In this document: positions 15,144-23,182 of the stretch, one piece after another
Numbering within the stretch: position 1 is the stretch's first letter
How the letters are laid out: each line of letters starts with the position of its first letter
Origin: Bacteroidota bacterium
GTDB lineage: Bacteria; Bacteroidota; Bacteroidia; Palsa-965
Direction: 5' to 3'
Assembly: GCA_003153435.1 (NCBI GenBank)
Contig: PLYR01000034.1
Span: 1-34,108 of the forward strand
DNA length: 34,108 bases
Position numbers and translations under genes: made by a program
Notes under the pieces: generated by a model
The model's database searches: none
The model's input: only the letters and a program-made list of their open reading frames with translations
What the model was told of the DNA's origin: nothing

Positions 15144-17306
15144 CTACACAATTACTTTTACGGCAACGGCTTTGAACGAGGGGGTCTTACTACGCGGATC
15201 AGTGCTGTTCGGAATCAGGATATTCGCTTCCGGATAATAGGCAGCCAGATTGCCGGCGCAGATGGCAAACGATCTCACCTTCACTTTTTCCATTTTCCCG
15301 GTGCCATTTTCCAAAGTAACCAGATCATTTTCTTTAATTCCAAGTTTATTGATATCGTTAGGGTTCATGAGTACGATCCAGCGCTCTTCCTGTTTTCTAA
15401 ACAAATCATACTCTTCGTAAACAATGGAATTAAATTGCCCTTCGCTGCGAATGCTCATCAGCCGGAATTCTCCGTTCACTCCTTTCAAAGGAGGAATAGG
15501 TATCGTTTTGAAATTCGCTTTTTTATCGGGAGTAGAAAAAACCGGTTCATGGAGTATACGGCCCGGAATCTGAAATTCTTTTTTACTCTCACCAATCTCT
15601 CCTAATTTTTCCATCCCAGGAATAGAAGCGGCAATGGCCTTTCTCACCTGGTTGTGTTTTTTATATTCGGAAAATTTTACCTGTTTTTCTCCAAGCACAC
15701 CCATTGCAATATCGCAGATAATATCATTCTCCGAGCGGACATTACTGAGCCTGACAATTCCGCCGTCGCTCAGACGAACAAAGCTGAACATACTTTCCTG
15801 AGTGGTGCTTTGTTTTTCCTCATCTCTGGCAGCAACCGGCAGGATGATCACTTCTTCATCCACACCAAACAAATGTCCCTGATTCAGTGTGGTGTTGAGG
15901 AAAACTTTAAAAGGAATAGCGTTCAATGCTTTTTCGGAAAAAGAGCTATCCGGATTAGAGGCATAAAGATTACCACCCAACAAAAATGCGGTTTCAATCT
16001 TTCCATCGAAAGCGGCCTGCATGCATTGCATGGTATCCATCCCCGGAGTGGAGGGGAGCTTGACTCCAAGATTTTTTTCAAGGTTTTGGAGCACTTGCTC
16101 CTTCAGCACCGGGGTCACCCCAACGGTGCCAATGCCCTGAACATTACTATGCCCGCGAAGAGGGAGTAACCCGGCATGATTTTTACCGACCATACCCCTG
16201 AGTAAAGCGAGATTGATGATGCTTTCCACATTGTCTACCCCATGATCATGATGGGTTATTCCCATGGCCCAGGAAAAGATTACCTTTTTAGAGCTGATGT
16301 ATTTCTTTGCTACTTCCTGGATGACACTCTTTTCAATTCCACTATGCGCAATAATCTCCTCCCAGGTAGTATCCTGCAAGTCCTGGATATACGAATCAAA
16401 ACCATTGGTGTAGAGCTCTCCGTATTTACGGTCCTCCCCGTTCATCTCAACGACTGATTTAGCGATTCCTTTGAGTAGGGCAATATCACCTCCTATATGA
16501 GGTTGTATATAAGTACCGGCAATGTTGGTGCCTGCAGTAATCATGGATCGGACACTGCTGGGGATACTGAAACGGACCAAGCCCGGTTCTATCAGCGGAT
16601 TGATGACGACTACATGTCCACCATCCCAGTTGCATCTCATCAGTTCTTTTAAAAAGCGAGGGTGGTTGGAGGCGGGGTTGGCACCGATTACGAAAATGAG
16701 GTCCGCATGCTTGAGGTCTTCCAGTTCAATAGTAGCGGTACTGGTGCCAAGTGACGAGCTCATCCCTACACCGGAAGCCTGGTGGCAGTAATAAGAACAG
16801 TTGTTTACATTGTTGGTTCCGAATAAACGAACAAAGAGCTGCAGCAGGAAGGCTGCTTCATTAGAGGAACGTCCGGAGCAGTAAAAGAAACTTCTATCAG
16901 GAACGGTGCCTTTTATTTTCTCAATGATCGTTTCCAGAGCCTGGTTCCACTCAATCGGTTGATAGTGGGTGGCACCTTTCTTTTTTACTAAACAATTATT
17001 GAGCCTGCCCAGCCTTTCAAGGTCCACCGGTTTCATTGTCTTGAGCTCTGCGATGCTGTTATCCCGGAAGACGGTAAGAGGTATTTCCGGTTGGATGTCA
17101 GTAAGCTGGGCTTGTACGCTTTTCTTACAAACCTCCGGGTATTCTCCGGCTTCGTTCCGCATCCCGCCCTGTTGTCCTCCCATACCGAGTGCACAGGTTT
17201 TGCAGGTGTTCTTCGACGAGAGAGCCAGATACAGGTTCTTATAACCGGTAGACCTGCCTACATTCAAAGCATACTTGATAGAGGTAAGTCCCCCGACAGA
17301 TTTCAT
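15144..17306 (-). CDS. FdhF/YdeP-family molybdopterin oxidoreductase (formate dehydrogenase alpha-like)
   Basis: A 720-residue enzyme of the DMSO-reductase superfamily. An N-terminal iron-sulfur site has C35-x2-C38 and C60, with no obvious fourth cysteine. LFGTNNVNNCSYYCHQAS (about 161-178) aligns with the E. coli FdhH Sec140 region and puts Cys174-His175 at the Sec-His position. IFVIGANPASNHPR and SWAMGITHHDHGVDNVESI are cofactor-binding segments, PLRGHSNVQGIGTVGV follows, and the C-terminal molydop-binding domain ends near residue 720 (VRSFAICAGNLAAYYPEAN). No Tat signal is seen, so it is cytoplasmic. YdeP relatives have an uncertain substrate; formate oxidation is possible but unproven. 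It heads the operon with moeA, mobA and moaCB. Confidence 0.88.
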   Translation of the reverse strand: MKSVGGLTSIKYALNVGRSTGYKNLYLALSSKNTCKTCALGMGGQQGGMRNEAGEYPEVCKKSVQAQLTDIQPEIPLTVFRDNSIAELKTMKPVDLERLGRLNNCLVKKKGATHYQPIEWNQALETIIEKIKGTVPDRSFFYCSGRSSNEAAFLLQLFVRLFGTNNVNNCSYYCHQASGVGMSSSLGTSTATIELEDLKHADLIFVIGANPASNHPRFLKELMRCNWDGGHVVVINPLIEPGLVRFSIPSSVRSMITAGTNIAGTYIQPHIGGDIALLKGIAKSVVEMNGEDRKYGELYTNGFDSYIQDLQDTTWEEIIAHSGIEKSVIQEVAKKYISSKKVIFSWAMGITHHDHGVDNVESIINLALLRGMVGKNHAGLLPLRGHSNVQGIGTVGVTPVLKEQVLQNLEKNLGVKLPSTPGMDTMQCMQAAFDGKIETAFLLGGNLYASNPDSSFSEKALNAIPFKVFLNTTLNQGHLFGVDEEVIILPVAARDEEKQSTTQESMFSFVRLSDGGIVRLSNVRSENDIICDIAMGVLGEKQVKFSEYKKHNQVRKAIAASIPGMEKLGEIGESKKEFQIPGRILHEPVFSTPDKKANFKTIPIPPLKGVNGEFRLMSIRSEGQFNSIVYEEYDLFRKQEERWIVLMNPNDINKLGIKENDLVTLENGTGKMEKVKVRSFAICAGNLAAYYPEANILIPNSTDPRSKTPSFKAVAVKVIV

Positions 17307-17310
17307 CTTC

Positions 17311-17318
17311 CTAAGATA
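17311..17318 (-). promoter_or_regulatory. Possible -7 box for the molybdenum operon
   Basis: The minus strand reads TATCTTAG, one base off TAnnTTTG, and ends four bases before the molybdoenzyme ATG at 17306. The whole gap to the upstream GH44 gene is only 36 bases, so this is the only visible candidate if the operon is not read through from GH44. Confidence 0.3.
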
Positions 17319-17342
17319 GGGAATTTTGATTTAGGGGAAGCC

Positions 17343-19250
17343 TCACATCCTCACCACTCTGGCGTTCCAGGAGCGTGAGGTGGAGTCCTGAATCCGCACG
17401 GTATACAATCCTTTTGGAAGAAACGCACAGGGGATTTCGAGCGGACCAGAGGCCCTGCCATGCAAATTAGTGGAGTAAACAATTTCCCCTAGGCTATTAA
17501 AAAGCTGAATTTGGAGTTCGGTTGCAGACTCTTTGGAAAGATCTATAAAGAAAGAGGACCCTCCTGCTGGATTAGGATAAAGAGAAGCATTCAGGGGGAG
17601 GGTCTTTTCTTTTATTCCCGTGATGGTAGAACCTTTCACCAGAATGGCGGTGGTGGAAAGTGCCGGGAGACTGATATTGAAAACATTTCCTGAAGCAGTT
17701 GCGATACTGGTATGGATTGCATTGACCGCATGCGAAACAAATGTTTCTGTGGAAGGGAGACTAGAAAGTTGCAGGGTTTGATAAGCGCCATTGGCCACCG
17801 TAAAGTTATTCAGCGAAATATTTGTAGTGCGGGAAGTAGTCAGATTTCTGTTAACGAGGATCAGGGTTAATGAATCGCCAGCGGCATTCACCGAAGAGTA
17901 AGCAGACACATCATGCTCCATGCTGGAACTGGATTGTACCCGGGTTGATTTTCCATAGCGGCTGAAGAGATGCAGCGTTTCCCACATGCCCGGATACCAG
18001 TACCAGGGAGTGAAGTATTCCACTCCATTATCTGCAAAGGTTCCGAGAACAGATGCGTAGCTATTTGCAGTCACATTTGCGCTATTGTTGTTGGCCCCAT
18101 ATTCCGAAACACTGAACGTGACTCCATGATTGGGTCCCATATATTGGGTCAGCCATTTGCTACATCTGCCAAATACATTTTCGTTGGTTATGGAATTGTC
18201 CCAACCGGCGGCTGAAGTGGTTTTAACACCATTGGCTCCAGGGTACGCATAAACAGTGTCGAAATAAATTCTGTTGAGTTGTACAATATCCGAATCCCGA
18301 CTCTCATTCGGGTAGCTGTGGAGATCAATCACATCCAAAAGCCTTATGCCGGTAGCGGTTTCTTCTTCGGAACAGCGTTTGATAAAAAATTCAAGCCAGG
18401 TATAGGAACCTCCTCCGGAGGAAATTTTGTTATTGTTCCAGCTATACCATTGCCATTCTGATGCAGGTACCGGTCCGCAAAGTTTAATGGCAGGATACTT
18501 AGCACGAGCCTTTTTTGCCACTGCAAAATATAATTGCATGAACGCTTCCGCAGTAGGTTGCGTGGGCCAGACATCATCATGAGTCCCGTTCCAGATGTCG
18601 GGTTCATTGTCCATACTCCAGTATTGAATTGTGTTTTTGTTGAGCCCCAGTCCACCTGTTCCAAACCAGTGATCAAGGATGGCAGTAGTAGAATCTGCAG
18701 TCCAGTTTTCGAGGTAAAGATTGATATTCCCATTGGCCGTAGCTGCGCAACCACCGGATGCATTTACAGTGCCACCACCTGCCAGATTCTGACAGACCCC
18801 ACTCCAGTAAGAAGACCCATTGTAAGCCCAGTCGTTAAAATTATTAGTAAGATTGGAGGCAGCATAACCTCCCAGTTGAAAGGCCCACATTCCCTGAACG
18901 CCCGGGAGACTATCGCGCAGTGTTGTGGCAGCGTAATCCCAGTCGTGATTATAAATATTGTTATACCAGTCGGGGTGACTTGAGATCTTTTTCCTCCAGT
19001 TGTATTTACTTGCATTGTTCCCTCCGTTTTCACGGGTGAACCGTAGCCCTGCTTCACGCATCAATTTCCAGCTGGCAGAAGAAGTGGGAGATCCAGGAGC
19101 ATCCGACACATTATTGTTTTTCCCAAAGATATACGGTGAGATTTGCTTTCTTCCCTGATTCACATCCACTAGCACATTGACGGTTTGTGCGTTTAGTGAA
19201 TTGGCGATAAGCAGAGCGCTGATAGAACAAACTCTATAAAAAGTGTTCAT
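17343..19250 (-). CDS. Secreted glycoside hydrolase family 44-like enzyme with T9SS type A sorting domain
   Basis: A 635-residue secreted enzyme. Signal peptide residues 1-21 (SISALLIANSLNAQ) are followed by VDVNQGRKQISPYIFGKN, typical of GH44. The acid/base glutamate is in YWSMDNEPDIWNGTH (E216) and the nucleophile candidate in VTFSVSEYGANNN (E383). HSYPNES (311-317) is also family-like. A beta-sandwich (about 455-540) follows the TIM barrel, and the T9SS type A tail starts near 552 (LNASLYPNPAGGSSFFIDL). GH44 enzymes hydrolyse beta-1,4 glucans such as xyloglucan or CMC, so a secreted plant-polysaccharide hydrolase is likely; the exact substrate is not visible. No SusC/SusD or other CAZyme genes lie beside it. 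A consensus promoter lies upstream. Confidence 0.82.
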   Translation of the reverse strand: MNTFYRVCSISALLIANSLNAQTVNVLVDVNQGRKQISPYIFGKNNNVSDAPGSPTSSASWKLMREAGLRFTRENGGNNASKYNWRKKISSHPDWYNNIYNHDWDYAATTLRDSLPGVQGMWAFQLGGYAASNLTNNFNDWAYNGSSYWSGVCQNLAGGGTVNASGGCAATANGNINLYLENWTADSTTAILDHWFGTGGLGLNKNTIQYWSMDNEPDIWNGTHDDVWPTQPTAEAFMQLYFAVAKKARAKYPAIKLCGPVPASEWQWYSWNNNKISSGGGSYTWLEFFIKRCSEEETATGIRLLDVIDLHSYPNESRDSDIVQLNRIYFDTVYAYPGANGVKTTSAAGWDNSITNENVFGRCSKWLTQYMGPNHGVTFSVSEYGANNNSANVTANSYASVLGTFADNGVEYFTPWYWYPGMWETLHLFSRYGKSTRVQSSSSMEHDVSAYSSVNAAGDSLTLILVNRNLTTSRTTNISLNNFTVANGAYQTLQLSSLPSTETFVSHAVNAIHTSIATASGNVFNISLPALSTTAILVKGSTITGIKEKTLPLNASLYPNPAGGSSFFIDLSKESATELQIQLFNSLGEIVYSTNLHGRASGPLEIPCAFLPKGLYTVRIQDSTSRSWNARVVRM

Positions 19251-19285
19251 GAATGTGGATGTTTAGGAAATGTAAACAGATCATT

Positions 19286-19315
19286 CAAATGTAACTGAAA
19301 AAGGCCTTGAATCAA
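19286..19315 (-). promoter_or_regulatory. Promoter for the GH44 gene
   Basis: On the minus strand TTG (19315-19313) is followed after 19 bases by TACATTTG (19293-19286), a full match to TTG-N17-23-TAnnTTTG. The ATG at 19250 lies about 35 bases downstream. Confidence 0.6.
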
Positions 19316-19447
19316 ATGGATAAATGGGTGAATCGTTTTTTTTATTGAAAATGTAATAAAAGATATCTGAGATTTAACGGTGCATGAAAACATTTAATGG
19401 AGGTTCTGACGGATCAGATTAGATACAATGAGAGAACATAATGTTCT

Positions 19448-19455
19448 TATCTTTG
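19448..19455 (+). promoter_or_regulatory. -7 box TATCTTTG that decides the CDF start codon
   Basis: TATCTTTG overlaps the first codons of the longer possible reading (ATG at 19441) and ends six bases before the ATG at 19462. If it is used, the mRNA starts just before 19462, so the shorter protein is made. Confidence 0.45.
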
Positions 19456-19461
19456 AAATTC

Positions 19462-20343
19462 ATGAGCAATAAACTGCATCCGGCACTTCTTGGTGCCAAA
19501 ACAACGATACTTGGTATTCTGGCCAATCTCATGCTTTTTATATTGAAGATCTTTGTCGGGTTTGCGGGAAATTCTTCCGCCCTTATCGCCGATGCCATCG
19601 AATCAGCAGGAGATTTTCTGACTTCCATTATATTATACTTTGGATTGAAAGCATCCGCTCAGCCCCCGGATGAGGATCACCCATACGGCCATGGAAAAGC
19701 GGAACCGCTGGCAGCAATGGTTGTTGGGGTTGCACTCTTCGGGGCGGGGATTTATATTGGAGTTGAAAGTATTCTCGCTTTGCAACTGCCAAGACCCATG
19801 CCGAAGGCTTATACTTTGTATTTTTTGGGTGTGGTAATCATTGTGAAAGGATTATTATTCAGATATATTGATAAGCGGGGAGCGGATATCAAAAGTGCTG
19901 CTGTGAAAGGTGATGCACTTCACCATCTGAGTGATGTAATTGTATCTGTAGCTGTTTTCACGGGTATTTCTATTGCGCTTTTAGGCGGACCGGCCTATGC
20001 TAGTGCCGATAACTGGGCTGCGCTTGTTGCCAGCGTCGTTATACTTTATAATAGTTATAAGATCTTTCTGCCTGCCTTTTCAGAGGTGATGGACAAGGCT
20101 CAACCCCAGGAAGTAGTTGAGGATATTAAAGCGATTGCAATGAAGGTTGACCGGGTAAAAGAAATAGAGAAATGCTTTGTAAGAAAAATGGGTTTTGAAT
20201 ATTTTGTCGATATACATATTGTTGTAGATGGTAATCTGAGTGTAAAGGAAGGACATGATATAGCGCATCGGGTGAAGGATAAAATCAGGGAAGAGCGACC
20301 AAACGTTTATGATGTCCTGACCCATATAGAGCCTGATAATTAA
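19462..20343 (+). CDS. Cation diffusion facilitator (CDF) family transporter
   Basis: A 293-residue transporter (300 if the ATG at 19441 were used; the promoter box at 19448 argues against that). In the longer numbering, membrane helices lie at about 17-42, 46-70, 90-113, 123-142, 163-183 and 188-207. The zinc/iron site residues are in ALIADAIESAGD (D51, D58), with DEDHPYGHGKAEPL (H80, H84) and GDALHHLSDV (D158, H161, H162, D165) forming the second half. The C-terminal cytoplasmic domain (about 210-300, with FVDIHIVVDGNLSVKEGH) is the regulatory dimer interface. It exports divalent cations (Zn, Fe, Mn or Co) from the cytoplasm in exchange for protons; the metal cannot be told. A strong hairpin terminator follows directly. 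Confidence 0.92.
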   Translation: MSNKLHPALLGAKTTILGILANLMLFILKIFVGFAGNSSALIADAIESAGDFLTSIILYFGLKASAQPPDEDHPYGHGKAEPLAAMVVGVALFGAGIYIGVESILALQLPRPMPKAYTLYFLGVVIIVKGLLFRYIDKRGADIKSAAVKGDALHHLSDVIVSVAVFTGISIALLGGPAYASADNWAALVASVVILYNSYKIFLPAFSEVMDKAQPQEVVEDIKAIAMKVDRVKEIEKCFVRKMGFEYFVDIHIVVDGNLSVKEGHDIAHRVKDKIREERPNVYDVLTHIEPDN

Positions 20344-20386
20344 AATCCCTGAAGCTGCACCTATCTGGTGATGCTTCAGGGATTTT
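20342..20386. terminator. Bidirectional intrinsic terminator
   Basis: A perfect 14-bp stem, AAAATCCCTGAAGC (20342-20355) with GCTTCAGGGATTTT (20373-20386), overlaps the CDF stop codon. It sits between the converging CDF and lipoprotein genes. The 17-base apical part contains a further CACC/GGTG pairing. Confidence 0.85.
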
Positions 20387-20403
20387 GCTATTGAAAAGGA
20401 AAA

Positions 20404-21024
20404 TTACTTTGCTTTTGCAGATCCTTTTACCAAAGCATAAAGCTGCTTAGCGATATCTTCAGGGTAGGCAGATCCAGCCAGGCTGTAGTTATCCAGAGGA
20501 CGCATATCCTGAATAGAATAGATTGCACCATCCTTTTCTACATAATAAACGAAATGTGCTTCCGGCTCATATTTTGTTCCGTTGGCTTCATCATTCATCT
20601 GCATAGAATATACCAGGCCATTCGGCTCTTCGCTGATGACTTTTCCGTTTTTATAACTCTTGTTGTTTATGGTCAGTGATTTATCAGATTCCATTGCTTC
20701 TTTGATGCTGGAAACGGCCAGAGTACTTACGGTAAATAAATGGGCAGCATCGATACGAATATCAGCTCCACCATTTCCGTTCTTCTCCATTTTCACACCT
20801 TTAGGTACTCTCATGCTCACATGAACCATCGGTGCTACCGTGCTCAGGTCTGTATCAGACCAATCAGCTTCAACGATAACAGTTTTTGGAGCTGCCGGAG
20901 CAGTCTCGGTAGTCTTACCTGATTCTGATGTTGCGTCTGCAACTTTTGCATCCTTGGAGCCTCCGCCGCAGGAAACCAGAAATAAGGAAATTACAAGTGA
21001 CAAGGCTAAATTGATTTTTTTCAT
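20404..21024 (-). CDS. Predicted lipoprotein, unknown function
   Basis: A 206-residue protein from the ATG at 21024. An upstream in-frame ATG (21069) would put 15 residues before the signal peptide and is rejected. The start MKKINLALSLVISLFLVSCGGG is a clear lipoprotein signal, with the cysteine at about residue 19 followed by GGGSKD. A low-complexity linker rich in A, T, E and P follows. The mature domain (about 50-200) is mixed alpha/beta: VIVEADWSDTDLSTVAPMVHVSM, then VYSMQMNDE, HFVYYVEKDGAIYSIQDM and a C-terminal helix EDIAKQLYALVKG. No enzyme motif was recognised. A TACTTTCG sequence on the minus strand, 25 bases before the ATG, is a near match to the -7 box. It converges with the CDF gene across a terminator. 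Confidence 0.8.
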   Translation of the reverse strand: MKKINLALSLVISLFLVSCGGGSKDAKVADATSESGKTTETAPAAPKTVIVEADWSDTDLSTVAPMVHVSMRVPKGVKMEKNGNGGADIRIDAAHLFTVSTLAVSSIKEAMESDKSLTINNKSYKNGKVISEEPNGLVYSMQMNDEANGTKYEPEAHFVYYVEKDGAIYSIQDMRPLDNYSLAGSAYPEDIAKQLYALVKGSAKAK

Positions 21025-21133
21025 TTTTTTAAGTTTAAGTTGGAAGGCACGAAAGTAGGGGATTTTCATGACTAAATAAGGTTTATTTTAGATAAAACCA
21101 TGTTATTATAAGATTAAGCTTGTTTGAGCCTAT

Positions 21134-21162
21134 AAAAAAAGCCACCCGGTAGGTGGCTTTTT
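21134..21162. terminator. Intrinsic terminator after the outer-membrane barrel gene
   Basis: GCCACC (21141-21146) pairs with GGTGGC (21152-21157) around a CGGTA loop, and the stem is extended by flanking A7 and T5 runs. On the minus strand it ends in seven T residues, 22 bases after the stop of the gene at 21185. Confidence 0.8.
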
Positions 21163-21184
21163 ACTGTATAAATGATTCTCTTAG

Positions 21185-21856
21185 TTATCTGCAGATACGG
21201 TAGCATAAACCGAATTCAACGGTAGATCCGGTAATAGAGGTGGAGGCTGATTTGCCAACTGTATTATCCTTCACTCCGACAGGGGAGGAGTTAGCAGCAA
21301 AAAGCGACCCCATGGAAGTCACCCCAAGGCGTCTCCAGAAATAGTAACGGGTTCTGAGTGCCAGTCGTGCCATATTTCCATTAGAAGTATAACGGTACGA
21401 ATAATCATTATTAGTTCCGTTCATAGCTATGGAGAAAGTACCCAACGAACCCACCAAAGCGAAATCGGCTTTCTTAGTTACCAGGAAATGGTAGCTTCCA
21501 TCGATTGTATATTCAGAGGTTTTCACACCCGCATTCTTGCCAGACAGGTTGAAACCGTAAAAGGAAGTTGGATTTACATTGTAAATATCATTCCCCCAGG
21601 TGCTGCCTATTCCCCAACGGTTAGAGATGCCGTATTCAATAATGATCGGATCACGCACTCCCGTTTCGTCCCCACGATGTCCTCTGAATTCAGACGTCCC
21701 TGTTGAATAAGTAGTATAGACACTTTGGTTGGAGCCTTCTGAAAGGCTAACTACGAAAGAGCCTCTTTTGAAGCATTGAGCCAGCATGGAATTAGAATCC
21801 AGAATGGAAAAAAGAACCATGCCGATACAAAGGCTAAGGGTGTATGTTTTTTTCAT
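21185..21856 (-). CDS. Putative outer-membrane beta-barrel protein
   Basis: A 223-residue protein with signal peptide MKKTYTLSLCIGMVLFSIL and a cleavage site near SMLAQ-C. The mature part alternates short amphipathic strands with turns: GSFVVSLSEGSN, IIIEYGISNRWGIGSTWG, YTIDGSYHFLVTKKADFALVGSLG, MARLALRTRYYFWRRLGVTSMGSLFAAN and a final TGSTVEFGLCYRI. This pattern (strands of 8-12 residues rich in Y, F, W and G) suits a small outer-membrane beta-barrel of about eight strands. The last residue is not aromatic, which weakens the call slightly. The function is unknown. It is a monocistronic minus-strand gene with its own terminator. Confidence 0.65.
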   Translation of the reverse strand: MKKTYTLSLCIGMVLFSILDSNSMLAQCFKRGSFVVSLSEGSNQSVYTTYSTGTSEFRGHRGDETGVRDPIIIEYGISNRWGIGSTWGNDIYNVNPTSFYGFNLSGKNAGVKTSEYTIDGSYHFLVTKKADFALVGSLGTFSIAMNGTNNDYSYRYTSNGNMARLALRTRYYFWRRLGVTSMGSLFAANSSPVGVKDNTVGKSASTSITGSTVEFGLCYRICR

Positions 21857-21980
21857 GGGAGAGTTGTTAGTAATAACGAATATAAATCATTTTTTTTGAT
21901 TAGACAAGCCCTGCCTAAAGCTTAATTTCATCCTAATTTTTAATAAAAATTTCCCACCTTTGCTACCCAACCTGAAAAAC

Positions 21981-22502
21981 ATGACTCCAACTGAAGAGAC
22001 CCTTTCCGAAATTCATAAAAATACCGATGCAGTACTGAAAGAATTTTTGGAGTTCGACGGCGACTCCTTCTTCCTTAAACCATCGGCCCAGGAATGGTCT
22101 GCCGCAGAGGTCGGAGAACACCTTGTTCTCGTTGGGAAACATGTCCTCAAAGCACTCATTGGCAGTGCATTACCAACCAATAGGGGATTTGATGAGAAAC
22201 TTGCTCTACTCCGCCCTGCAATGGCCAACCAGGATCAGAAATTCGAAGCTCCCGCTATAGCTATTCCGCAGTCCATTCATCAAAACCGCCATGATATTGT
22301 AGATGAGCTGAAAAGTGTAAGGCAGGAAATCACCAAACTCGTACCAGGGATGGATCTGAGTCTTACCTGTATGGATGCCAAACACCCCAGGGTTGGGAAT
22401 CTGACCCGTTACGAATGGATCTATTTCGACATCTATCATGCCGAGCGCCACCTTCACCAGCTCCGGACGGTTGCTCAAAAACTGAAAGAGCAGTCGGTTT
22501 AA
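21981..22502 (+). CDS. DinB/YfiT-like four-helix protein
   Basis: A 173-residue protein from the ATG at 21981; the frame extends upstream only to a TTG at 21960. It shows the DinB superfamily pattern: a first helix (SEIHKNTDAVLKEF), then SAQEWSAAEVGEHLVLVGKHVLKAL with the first metal-ligand histidine of the W-S-x-x-E-V-x-x-H-L type, and a last helix YEWIYFDIYHAERHLHQL carrying the H-x3-H-type ligands. Family members bind a metal and are thought to be thiol-dependent transferases or stress proteins; the substrate here is unknown. It has no signal peptide, so it is cytoplasmic. A CACCTTTG sequence near 21952-21959 is a one-mismatch -7 box. Confidence 0.8.
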   Translation: MTPTEETLSEIHKNTDAVLKEFLEFDGDSFFLKPSAQEWSAAEVGEHLVLVGKHVLKALIGSALPTNRGFDEKLALLRPAMANQDQKFEAPAIAIPQSIHQNRHDIVDELKSVRQEITKLVPGMDLSLTCMDAKHPRVGNLTRYEWIYFDIYHAERHLHQLRTVAQKLKEQSV

Positions 22503-22525
22503 CAAATTTCTTGATCTATGTTATT

Positions 22526-22553
22526 TTGACACACAGAGTATAATGTACTTTTG
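22526..22553 (+). promoter_or_regulatory. Promoter for the first YceI gene
   Basis: TTG (22526-22528) is followed after 17 bases by TACTTTTG (22546-22553), a full match to the Bacteroidota consensus TTG-N17-23-TAnnTTTG. The ATG at 22598 lies 45 bases beyond. Confidence 0.6.
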
Positions 22554-22597
22554 TGGTAGGATGTATATTGTTTTTTTAAACCTTTAAAAAACTTAAA

Positions 22598-23173
22598 ATG
22601 AAAAAGATTATTCTCTTCAGTACTACTGCACTACTATTATTTGCTTTCCGGGCAGTTGATTCAACAACATGGACCGTCGACAAAGGACATTCCCGCTTAG
22701 GATTCAGCATCACACACTTAGGTGTAAATGAGATTCAAGGTGATTTCAAAAAGTTTGAATGTGCCATTACCACTTCGAAGGAAGATTTCTCGGATGCTTT
22801 GGTTGAAGCCTCTGCTGAGATTTCCAGTATCAATTCAGGAAACGAAAAACGTGATGAGCACCTCAAAAGTGCCGATTTCTTTGATGCGGCAAAGTTCATG
22901 ACCCTAACTTTCAAGAGCAAATCGGTGAAAGTGATGGGCGATAACAAGCTTAAAATCAGTGGTGATCTTACTTTGCACGGGGTGACCAAACCGGTTGATC
23001 TGGATGCATCATACCGCAAAGGGATGAACCCTATGTCCAAAAAGGATATTGTTGGTTTTCATATCAGCGGAACCGTTAAGAGAAGTGATTTTGGAGTCGG
23101 TGCCACTTTCCCGGCCCCGATGCTGAGCGACGAGGTTATGCTTGTTGCCGACGGCGAATTCGGAAAAAAATAA
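22598..23173 (+). CDS. YceI family periplasmic protein
   Basis: A 191-residue secreted protein with signal peptide MKKIILFSTTALLLFAFRA. The YceI lipocalin-like signature is complete: TTWTVDKGHSRLGFSITHLG near the N-terminus, GDFKKFECAI, a central KRDEHLKSADFFDAAKFMTL (residues about 87-106), the strand GDLTLHGVTKPVDL, and a final GFHISGTVKRSDFGVG. YceI proteins are periplasmic beta-barrels that bind long isoprenoid or amide lipids. A consensus promoter lies upstream. A second, more diverged YceI-like gene follows 82 bases downstream across a hairpin repeat, suggesting an old duplication. Confidence 0.92.
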   Translation: MKKIILFSTTALLLFAFRAVDSTTWTVDKGHSRLGFSITHLGVNEIQGDFKKFECAITTSKEDFSDALVEASAEISSINSGNEKRDEHLKSADFFDAAKFMTLTFKSKSVKVMGDNKLKISGDLTLHGVTKPVDLDASYRKGMNPMSKKDIVGFHISGTVKRSDFGVGATFPAPMLSDEVMLVADGEFGKK

Positions 23174-23182
23174 TTAATTAAT

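Noticed and set aside
16780-16800. Selenocysteine in the molybdoenzyme
   Set aside because: The codon at the Sec-equivalent position encodes cysteine (C174), and no in-frame TGA interrupts the 720-codon frame.
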